A stretch of DNA of 25,593 bases from an uncultured Ruminococcus sp. (GTDB lineage: Bacteria; Bacillota; Clostridia; Oscillospirales; Acutalibacteraceae), in contig CACYDB010000120.1 of NCBI GenBank assembly GCA_902773035.1, positions 1 through 25,593 of the forward strand, written 5' to 3'. Positions 14,929 through 20,495 of this stretch are shown piece by piece; the first letter of the stretch is position 1, and every line of letters starts with the position of its first letter. A program made the translations under genes and the position numbers. The notes below the pieces were generated by a model. It saw nothing but the letters and a program-made list of their open reading frames with translations. It had not been told where the DNA came from and made no database searches.

Positions 14929-16092
14929 ATGAGAACATCTAAAATCATCAGCGGAGCTCTCGCAGTCGTAATGGCGGCTTCTACACTCGCTATCGGCGGC
15001 GTCGCTGCTTCTGCTGCAACACTCAAGGCGCCTACAAACGTTCAGGTTGTCAACACAACTAATACACTCAGAATCACATGGAAAAAGGTTGCCGGCGCTA
15101 AGAAGTACAAAATCTATCGTGGCAAAAAGCTCTATCACACCACAACAAAGGTTAAGTACTACGATAACAAGGCTAAGGCAGGTAAGAAATACACTTACTG
15201 CGTTAAGGCTGTTAAAGGCAAGACCGTCAGCAAGGCTTCCAAGAAGGTAAGCGCTACAAGACTTAAGAAGACTACAGTTACAGTTAAGGCTGTTACAGGC
15301 GGCATCAAGGCTTCCTGGAAGGCTGTAAAGGGCGCGTCAAAGTACGATCTTTACAGAAAGACAACAGGCAAGAAGTATTCAAAGATAGCAACTCTTAAGA
15401 GCAAGACTTATACAGATCAGAAGGCTACCTCAGGCATAAAGTACACCTACAAGGTAAAGGCTGTTAAGGGTACATCCTCATCTGCTTCCTCAGAGGGTAA
15501 GTCTGCTACATATCTTGCTCCTGTTGAGACAGCTAAGTTCACAGCTGACAAGCCTGCTTCAAAGCTCACTCTTACATGGAACATTGTTAAGGGCGCTACA
15601 GGCTACACAGTATACGACGGCAATACAAAAGCTAAGATCGCTGACGTTACAGAGCCCACAATCGAGCTCGCTCCCGAGACAAAGAACATCGACGTTGTTA
15701 ATTACACCATCGTTGCTACAAAGGGCAGCGTAAAGTCCGAGGAGTTCGCAACAGCAGCTCTCTTTATCCCCGCAGGCAGCTACTTCACTGATCCCGCCGA
15801 CAACACAGTTCACGCTGTAGTTAAGATTAAGGCAGGCGAAAAGTACACAGCAGGTTCCTACGGCAACGCTGTTGAGCCCGCTCCCACAGTAACACAGTTA
15901 AGCGGTGAAGATGTCGCTACAATCGACAAGGACTTCAACGTAACAGGTGTTAAGGCTGGTACAGCTCAGTTCAAGGTTGAGTACGACGGCGCTGTTAAGG
16001 ATTTACTTAACGCTTACTTCGCTGAGACAAACTATTCTTTCCAGAATGATCTGTCCGCAGGCGTTGCTTATCTCGATCTTACTGTAGAGTAA
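14929..16092 (+). CDS. Secreted lysine-rich protein with three Fn3 repeats and an Ig-like domain
   Basis: 387 residues. The signal peptide (1-30, cleavage near ASA-AT) is followed by three fibronectin type III-like repeats at about 33-111, 113-197 and 199-280. Each has the W-K-x-V-x-G-A-x-x-Y core and a Y-x-V-K-A-x-K-G-type strand. A C-terminal Big_2/Ig-like domain (about 285-387) carries the GV-K-A-GTAQFKV hallmark. There is no sorting signal or membrane anchor, and the protein is very lysine-rich, so it could bind acidic wall polymers or a capsule by charge. Codon choice differs from its neighbours (GCT, ACA, GTT and AAG dominate), which suggests high expression. It has its own promoter, AGGAGG site and strong terminator. 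Binding partner and role are unknown. Confidence 0.88.
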   Translation: MRTSKIISGALAVVMAASTLAIGGVAASAATLKAPTNVQVVNTTNTLRITWKKVAGAKKYKIYRGKKLYHTTTKVKYYDNKAKAGKKYTYCVKAVKGKTVSKASKKVSATRLKKTTVTVKAVTGGIKASWKAVKGASKYDLYRKTTGKKYSKIATLKSKTYTDQKATSGIKYTYKVKAVKGTSSSASSEGKSATYLAPVETAKFTADKPASKLTLTWNIVKGATGYTVYDGNTKAKIADVTEPTIELAPETKNIDVVNYTIVATKGSVKSEEFATAALFIPAGSYFTDPADNTVHAVVKIKAGEKYTAGSYGNAVEPAPTVTQLSGEDVATIDKDFNVTGVKAGTAQFKVEYDGAVKDLLNAYFAETNYSFQNDLSAGVAYLDLTVE

Positions 16093-16114
16093 TTACTAAA
16101 CTTTACTGTTCTCA

Positions 16115-16146
16115 GGGGTTACCGCTCGGTAACCCCTTCCTTTTTA
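16115..16146 (+). terminator. Strong intrinsic terminator after the first Fn3 gene
   Basis: GGGGTTACC (16115-16123) pairs perfectly with GGTAACCCC (16128-16136) around the loop GCTC, followed by TTCCTTTTTATTT. A nine-base-pair GC-rich stem with a T-rich tail is a textbook Rho-independent terminator. Confidence 0.92.
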
Positions 16147-16178
16147 TTTCTCAGATTTTCTCAAATTTAAAAAAACTA

Positions 16179-16207
16179 TGGATTTCTTAATGCTATTGTG
16201 ATAAGAT
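16179..16207 (+). promoter_or_regulatory. Promoter of the second Fn3 protein gene
   Basis: The extended -10 TGTGATAAGAT (16197-16207) lies 28 bases before ATG 16235. The -35 region at 17-bp spacing is the weak TGGATT (16179-16184). The element is nearly identical to those before the two other plus-strand operons of this block. AAGGAGG at 16223-16229 is the ribosome-binding site. Confidence 0.55.
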
Positions 16208-16234
16208 AGTTTTATAAGACACAAGGAGGCTACT

Positions 16235-17104
16235 ATGAAAAAACTCAAATTCATTACTTCAATTATGCTCGCGGCGCTTATCGCCGTTTCATCTACAGCC
16301 GTTTTCTCAGCGGCAAATGTCAAGACCCCGACTCTCAAGCTTGCAAACACCTCAAAGGGCGTCAAGGCAAAATGGTCAAAAATCAGCGGCGCTTCAAAGT
16401 ACACCCTCGCCTACAAGGTAAAGGGCAGCTCAATGTACAAGAAAGCCTACACAGGCTCTAAAACTTCCTTCACCTTCAAGAGCGTCAAGGCAAGCAAGAC
16501 CTACACCTTCAAGGTAAAGGCTCAGGGCGGCAAGTACTCCAAGGCTAAGACCATCACCTTCCTCAAGAGGATCACCAAGCTCACCGCGGCTGAGGATCTC
16601 GATATGAAGGGCATCGTGCTCAAGTGGAAGGGCGTCAAGGGCGCCAAGAGCTACAGAATTTACCGCTCGGTAAAATCAAAAAACAGCTTCAAGAAGATCG
16701 CGACCGTATCTTCCTCGACCAAGAAGTACCACGACACAAAGAATCTCAAGAGCATTGAGTCCTACAAGTACTACCTCGTAGCCGTAAACGGCAAGAGCAA
16801 GTCGGCAAAGAGCGTTGAGGCTCACGATATTTACGGCTATTACGACAGAGCTACCGACGCTCCTCTCACCCTCACGATCAAGAAGGGCGTAAAGTATATG
16901 GACATCTACGAAAAGCTCGACAAATACTTCGCGACGGGCTTGGTAAGCTGGAAGTCCCTCAACAAGAGCGTCGTCAAGGTAAACTCCTTCGGCGTATTCA
17001 CCGGCGTCAAGAAGGGCACAGCGACAGTCAACGCTACAGTCGCCAAGGGCGCGTACAAGAATAACAAGAAAAAGACAATCAAAATTATAGTTACGGTAAA
17101 ATAA
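16235..17104 (+). CDS. Secreted lysine-rich protein with two Fn3 repeats and an Ig-like domain
   Basis: 289 residues and clearly a paralogue of the preceding protein. A signal peptide (1-26, MKKLKFITSIMLAALIAVSS start, cleavage near FSA-AN) precedes two Fn3-like repeats (about 31-110 and 112-200; cores KWSKISGASKYTLAYKV and KWKGVKGAKSYRIYRSV). A Big_2/Ig-like C-terminal domain (about 205-289) contains SWKSLNKSVVKVNSFGVFTG and KKGTATVNATV, the family's typical end. It is very basic and has no anchor. Codon use is closer to the rest of the window than in the first Fn3 gene. It is likely secreted and held to the wall by charge. The asparaginase-family gene follows after 12 bp, so the two are probably co-transcribed. 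Confidence 0.87.
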   Translation: MKKLKFITSIMLAALIAVSSTAVFSAANVKTPTLKLANTSKGVKAKWSKISGASKYTLAYKVKGSSMYKKAYTGSKTSFTFKSVKASKTYTFKVKAQGGKYSKAKTITFLKRITKLTAAEDLDMKGIVLKWKGVKGAKSYRIYRSVKSKNSFKKIATVSSSTKKYHDTKNLKSIESYKYYLVAVNGKSKSAKSVEAHDIYGYYDRATDAPLTLTIKKGVKYMDIYEKLDKYFATGLVSWKSLNKSVVKVNSFGVFTGVKKGTATVNATVAKGAYKNNKKKTIKIIVTVK

Positions 17105-17116
17105 ACGGTAAACAAA

Positions 17117-18025
17117 ATGAGAATTGCGGTAATATTTACAGGCGGAACAATAGGCAGCACATTACAGAGCGACGGTTACATCACGACCTCGCCCGCTCAG
17201 AATATGGAACTCTTAAACGTAGCAGACGCCGAGTATACGGTTTTCGAGCCGTATCTGACGCTCTCCGAACAGCTTGACGGCGACTACATCACGCGTCTTG
17301 TCGAGTGCGTAAACTCTCGTCTGCTCGAGGAGTGCTACGACGGAATAATCGTCACCCACGGCACAGATACTCTCCAGTACTCAGCCGCGGCGCTGGCGCT
17401 CGCATACGGCGACATCAACATCCCGATAGTCCTCGTATCGAGCAACTACATTCTCTCTGACCCGCGCTCAAACGGCGTTGACAATATGAAGTACGCCGTT
17501 GAGTTCATCAAGAACAAGATCGGCGGCGTATTCGTAAGCTACAGGAACACGGGCGACTCTCCCGAGATCCACCTCGCCAAAGACGTTCTTCCCCACCTTC
17601 CCTACAGCGACAGCATTCGCTCAATGGGCGGTCCGTTCGGAAGATTTGAGGGCGACGAGTTCATCCGTCTTATCCGCGACTACGAGAAGGACAGCTACGG
17701 CATATTCAGCCTCAACAGGCTTTCCTCTGTACTGTGGATTAAGGCGCACGCGGGTATGCGTTATCCCGAAGCCTTCGGCGCGAAGGCTGTGCTCATCGAG
17801 TCCTATCATTCGGGCACGCTCCCGACTCACAACCGCGATTTTGTAGAGTTCTGCAAGAACTGCAAGGCTCCCCTCTATCTCACGGGAGCAGGCAGCGAGG
17901 AGCCCTACGAGAGCACCCGACTTTTCGACGAGCTGGGCATCAGAGTCCTCCCGGAGACCTCTCCCATCTACGCTTATATGAAGCTATGGGTTGTATCTGA
18001 CAATTCTCTCAACTACTATATATAG
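17117..18025 (+). CDS. Asparaginase/glutaminase-family protein, possibly atypical
   Basis: 302 residues, without a signal peptide, hence cytoplasmic. The first catalytic threonine lies in FTGGTIGS (T11), and the second Thr-Asp pair in VTHGTDTLQYSAAAL (T83/D84), both hallmarks of bacterial L-asparaginases. LVSSNYILSDPRSNGVDN matches the substrate-loop region. In the stretch that usually carries the catalytic lysine (V-T-K-T after an S-A-R segment) I read HLAKDVLPHLPYSD, so that lysine seems displaced or lost. The protein is also shorter than the usual 330-340 residues. It may hydrolyse asparagine or a related amide, or may have another substrate. No clear ribosome-binding site precedes ATG 17117, although the gene follows the Fn3 gene by 12 bp. 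Confidence 0.8.
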   Translation: MRIAVIFTGGTIGSTLQSDGYITTSPAQNMELLNVADAEYTVFEPYLTLSEQLDGDYITRLVECVNSRLLEECYDGIIVTHGTDTLQYSAAALALAYGDINIPIVLVSSNYILSDPRSNGVDNMKYAVEFIKNKIGGVFVSYRNTGDSPEIHLAKDVLPHLPYSDSIRSMGGPFGRFEGDEFIRLIRDYEKDSYGIFSLNRLSSVLWIKAHAGMRYPEAFGAKAVLIESYHSGTLPTHNRDFVEFCKNCKAPLYLTGAGSEEPYESTRLFDELGIRVLPETSPIYAYMKLWVVSDNSLNYYI

Positions 18026-18045
18026 TGGTTTTTGTAGTCCGATAG

Positions 18046-18066
18046 TAAGATTTGTAATCTTATTTT
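18046..18066 (+). terminator. Weak intrinsic terminator after the asparaginase-family gene
   Basis: TAAGATT (18046-18052) pairs with AATCTTA (18056-18062) around TGT, followed by TTTT. The stem is AT-rich with one G-C pair, so it would be weak; placement 20 bases after the stop codon is right. Confidence 0.4.
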
Positions 18067-18178
18067 AATATTAGAACGCTTGTTCGTAACATTTTGTTAC
18101 CCTTTTGTTTCTCATTAATTCAATAAAGAATTAACCCTTACAGTTTATCCATATAGCAATTACATTCTGCTAGAATTG

Positions 18179-18207
18179 TTGAAATGAGAGCGATAATAGT
18201 ATAGAAT
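18179..18207 (+). promoter_or_regulatory. Promoter of a candidate small RNA
   Basis: TTGAAA (18179-18184), 17 bp, TAGAAT (18202-18207): each hexamer matches the SigA consensus at five of six positions. The start would fall at about 18214, with no gene downstream before the terminator at 18271-18307. Confidence 0.55.
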
Positions 18208-18213
18208 ATAATT

Positions 18214-18307
18214 GCACACGAGAGATGTAAAACACATCACTGCAATAAGTGCATTCACACAATTTCATCCAAAAAAGTACCACGGTTTCCACCGTGGTAC
18301 TTTTTTT
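18214..18307 (+). ncRNA. Candidate small RNA of about 95 nt
   Basis: The interval runs from the predicted start of the 18179-18207 promoter to the strong terminator. It contains no usable reading frame (the only ATG, in GAGATGTAA, is followed directly by TAA). Two small internal hairpins are possible: GATGT pairing with ACATC, and TGCA with TGCA around ATAAG. This resembles a stand-alone regulatory RNA. It matches no RNA family I know (not a tRNA, and not recognisable 6S, SRP or tmRNA). Existence is inferred from signals only. Confidence 0.4.
18271..18307 (+). terminator. Strong, symmetric intrinsic terminator
   Basis: AAAAAAGTACCACGGT (18271-18286) pairs perfectly with its complement at 18291-18306 around the loop TTCC, followed by a T. 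The 16-bp stem with A-run and T-run on opposite sides would terminate transcription in both directions. Confidence 0.88.
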
Positions 18308-18320
18308 GGTCGGGAGCCGT

Positions 18321-18386
18321 CGGGAGCCCCGACTGCCTAATCCGCCTTTGGAAGAGTTTTACTTATCATAAGCCTTCTTCAACGGC
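18321..18386. repeat. Intergenic hairpin repeat, copy A
   Basis: Starts with CGGGAGCCCCGACTGCC, identical to the start of copy C at 18774. It continues with TCCGCCTTTGGAA and ends CCTTCTTCAACGGCG. CCGCC near the start pairs with GGCG at the end, and an inner GAAG...CTTC pairing survives although the loop differs from copies B and C. A GTCGGG-AGC-CCCGAC mini-hairpin overlaps its left end (18319-18333). Confidence 0.7.
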
Positions 18387-18402
18387 GTTTCGGAAGTTCG
18401 GT

Positions 18403-18669
18403 GTTACACTTGCGTTACACCTGTGTTACACATGATTAAACGCTCAAAACCCGCATAAACACTGACTTTTTCAATAAATGTTACACTTGTTACACCAAAT
18501 ATACAGTACACTGAGGTTTTGCAAAAGTCCGCTGGTTTTCAGGGATATTTTACAAACCGAGCCTTATGTAAAATAAAGTGTAACATGTGTAACACCTGCC
18601 CGAAACCCGCATAAACACTGGGTTTTCGGCGTTACACTTGCTCAAATTATGTGTTACACGAAGTGTTAC
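18403..18669. repeat. Array of GTTACAC boxes (iteron- or operator-like)
   Basis: GTTACAC occurs at 18403, 18414, 18425, 18480, 18489, 18631 and 18653, and inverted (GTGTAAC) at 18578 and 18587, with a partial box near 18665. The first three are exactly 11 bp apart, 18480 is 77 bp (seven times 11) from the first, and 18631 to 18653 is 22 bp; the other pairs are 9 bp apart. The 17-mer AACCCGCATAAACACTG is repeated within the array at 18448 and 18604. There is no CRISPR-like repeat/spacer regularity. Function unknown. Confidence 0.7.
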
Positions 18670-18686
18670 GCACGCGTGTCGCGTGA

Positions 18687-18742
18687 GCCAATTCCGCCTT
18701 TGGAAAGGTTTCCTCTACGATAAGCCTTCTTCAACGGCGGGT
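18687..18742. repeat. Intergenic hairpin repeat, copy B
   Basis: A 56-bp unit from GCCAATTCCGCC to AACGGCGGGT, differing from copy C by one base. CCGCC pairs with GGCGG at the ends and AAGGTTT with AAGCCTT inside; the single difference from copy C turns an A-T pair into a G-T wobble, so the hairpin is kept. Confidence 0.8.
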
Positions 18743-18773
18743 TTGATTTCCTTCTGTAATTTAAGTTGCTTCA

Positions 18774-18843
18774 CGGGAGCCCCGACTGCCAATTCCGCCT
18801 TTGGAAAGGTTTCCTCTACGATAAACCTTCTTCAACGGCGGGT
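18774..18843. repeat. Intergenic hairpin repeat, copy C
   Basis: Contains the 17-mer shared with copy A (18774-18790), followed by the 56-bp unit of copy B (18788-18843). Its inner stem AAGGTTT/AAACCTT is perfect. It lies 26 bp beyond the stop codon of the minus-strand regulator gene, so it may fold at that transcript's 3' end. Confidence 0.8.
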
Positions 18844-18869
18844 CTTATATTCTTCCGATTATGTTCTTC

Positions 18870-20282
18870 CTACCAAAAAACCGCGTAGGTAAACACTGTT
18901 ATCATATTATCCTCATCTGAGTAAAACAGACATGTATACTCATTCTCACCCTTATTCTTCGGAAGCGAATTAAAGGTTTCATCTGTATCGTTGCGCAAAA
19001 TCACCGCGTCATAGCTTTCGGGAATACAAAACGGCGGTTCAACCACAGTAAGCTTTTCACTAATCACTTCTATCGAGTGCTTTTTAAATTCCGCCTTAAT
19101 CTTTTCCTTTTGATTGTCCTCATATTGCGCCGTCAATACCGAATAAAGCCAAGCATCCTCCGACTGCTCCATATCGTTAAAGCTGATTTGATTTATGAAC
19201 GCGGCGTCAGGCAGCTTCATATCAAAATCCTCAGCAACCGCGCTCAGATATTCTCTGTTTATTTCATTCGGGTCAGCAGTCGCGGGCGCTCCGGAAAAGT
19301 AAAAACAGCCCATAGAAGCAAGGTACACCAAAGTCACAGCGCCGATTGCCAAATATTTTAAATACAGGTACCTCTTTGCTCTCAAATACAGTCCGACGCA
19401 AATCAAAGCCGCGGGTACAGGCAAAAATAAGAAGAACACCCAAAGAGAGCTGTAGGCAAGCGGTACATCGGGATTAACGAGCAGTGTGCATAAGGGCGCC
19501 GCAATAGCCGAAACAAGCGTAAGACTTAACAGAAGCATCGAAATATCTCTGAGCTTTCTCGGCGCAGGCTTAAATTCGGAACGGCTTTTAATCAGGCTGA
19601 GTTCTTTATAAAGCTGAGAGCTCTCGCCGATTGTCGATTTTCTTATAATATGGTAGCGGTTTATGTTGAGTATAAGAAAATAATCCCCGACCTCTCTGAT
19701 TTTTTCAATTTCAGAGTACCGATACCTTTCAAAGCCGACTTTTTCACCGTTTTTTTCGTCCTCAAGAGTAAATCCGTTCTCATATACGCGGCACCTTTGC
19801 TCTAAGCCCGCAAACTTATCACACGTTTTTTTGAACTGAGATTTTCTCATTCTCGAAACCATTACATTATACAGAACGTGAATAACCAAAGCTCCGGCGC
19901 AAAAGCTGAACAGCGGTATATAGCCTGTCGTAAAATACAGAACCGCGCCCAGAACGATTATCGCAACTGACAGGATTATCTGCAAAATTGGTTTGCCTGA
20001 GGTAAGGCGGTTGATCTCCTTGAGTTCATCCTGTGAATATGAAAAGGAATACTCCTCCAAAGGCTTTTCCGTATTCACTCCGATTGTATCGTCAAAGAGT
20101 ATGCCGTCAACGCTCACGCCGAAAATCTCCTTTAATCTTATAAGATTTTCGACAGTAGGTACGCTCTGATTCTGTTCCCACTGACTTATTGTTTGACGGC
20201 TGACCAACAACTTATTTCCAAGCTGTTCCTGAGACAATCCGAGGCTTTTTCTGTAATGCTGAATTCTTTCACCTGTAGTCAT
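18870..20282 (-). CDS. Membrane-embedded XRE-family regulator with an internal YcxB-like domain
   Basis: 470 residues. An N-terminal helix-turn-helix (about 5-60; LSQEQLGNKLLVSRQTISQW) is of the Xre/HTH_3 type, with conserved P-x-V-E-N-L and a G-V-S-V-D turn. Two membrane helices follow (about 98-117 and 121-141), then a cytoplasmic segment (about 160-235) that resembles the small PH-like YcxB domain (VYENGFTLEDEKNGE, Y-SEIEKI, YFLILNIN). Three more helices come next (about 247-268, 279-300 and 307-330), and a C-terminal domain of 140 residues placed outside if the helix count is right. Typical XRE regulators are 70-200 residues and soluble. It probably senses an envelope or small-molecule signal directly. 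The start has AAGGAGTG upstream and its own promoter. Target genes are unknown. Confidence 0.82.
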   Translation of the reverse strand: MTTGERIQHYRKSLGLSQEQLGNKLLVSRQTISQWEQNQSVPTVENLIRLKEIFGVSVDGILFDDTIGVNTEKPLEEYSFSYSQDELKEINRLTSGKPILQIILSVAIIVLGAVLYFTTGYIPLFSFCAGALVIHVLYNVMVSRMRKSQFKKTCDKFAGLEQRCRVYENGFTLEDEKNGEKVGFERYRYSEIEKIREVGDYFLILNINRYHIIRKSTIGESSQLYKELSLIKSRSEFKPAPRKLRDISMLLLSLTLVSAIAAPLCTLLVNPDVPLAYSSLWVFFLFLPVPAALICVGLYLRAKRYLYLKYLAIGAVTLVYLASMGCFYFSGAPATADPNEINREYLSAVAEDFDMKLPDAAFINQISFNDMEQSEDAWLYSVLTAQYEDNQKEKIKAEFKKHSIEVISEKLTVVEPPFCIPESYDAVILRNDTDETFNSLPKNKGENEYTCLFYSDEDNMITVFTYAVFW

Positions 20283-20305
20283 AGAATTTCACTCCTTACG
20301 AAAAA

Positions 20306-20334
20306 AGTATAATAAATAACCCGAAAAATGTAAA
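20306..20334 (-). promoter_or_regulatory. Promoter of the membrane XRE regulator
   Basis: On the minus strand TTTACA (20334-20329), a 17-bp spacer and TATACT (20311-20306); both hexamers match the SigA consensus at five of six positions. The start of transcription would lie near 20299, giving a leader of about 17 bases that carries the AAGGAGTG site. No other gene shares this promoter. Confidence 0.7.
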
Positions 20335-20389
20335 GCACAAACTGCTTTCCCCTGTCAAGCCGTCCTTGCGGTCGGGATAAACGCAGTAA

Positions 20390-20440
20390 ACCCGCCGACT
20401 GAAAAGCTTATCTCTGCATAACGCTTCTCAAACGGCGGGT
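20390..20440. repeat. Diverged fourth copy of the intergenic hairpin repeat
   Basis: ACCCGCCG (20390-20397) pairs with CGGCGGGT (20433-20440); inside, AAGC (20404) can pair with GCTT (20423). The architecture and the end AACGGCGGGT match copies B and C, but the interior differs in sequence. It lies in the 213-bp gap between the divergently placed starts/ends of the regulator and metH, and on the minus strand it may serve as 3' stem for the metH transcript. Confidence 0.6.
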
Positions 20441-20495
20441 CGTATTTTTATCTGAAGGGTGAAGTCTGCAAATATCAATTCCGAATTTGAAAAAA

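Larger units (their letters stand above)
18026..18869. other. 844-bp region without a convincing gene, repeat-rich
   Basis: No frame here has a ribosome-binding site, family motifs and acceptable length together. The stretch contains, in order, a weak terminator (18046), an AT-rich part with a small GTAAC/GTTAC hairpin (18086-18100), a candidate small RNA (18214-18307), a hairpin repeat (18321), the GTTACAC array (18403-18669) and two more hairpin repeats (18687, 18774). It may be a landing site of small non-autonomous elements or a regulatory region of the flanking genes. Confidence 0.7.

Noticed and set aside
18086..18100. GTAAC-ATTTT-GTTAC hairpin as terminator of the asparaginase-family gene
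   Set aside because: The stem is only five base pairs and is followed by CCTTTTG, too weak; noted only because GTTAC recurs in the array downstream.
18403..18669. CRISPR array
   Set aside because: The boxes are only 7 bp, occur in both orientations and have irregular 2-80 bp gaps, unlike CRISPR repeats; no cas genes are near.
18403..18669. Decayed coding sequence encoding Cys/Val/Thr-rich repeats
   Set aside because: Reading either strand gives short stretches such as C-N-A-S-V-T-P broken by stops in all frames, with no start; kept only as a remote possibility.
18638..18892. 84-codon plus-strand open frame across repeats B and C
   Set aside because: It has no ribosome-binding site, is built mainly of the two hairpin repeats, and runs into the 3' end of the well-supported regulator gene on the other strand.
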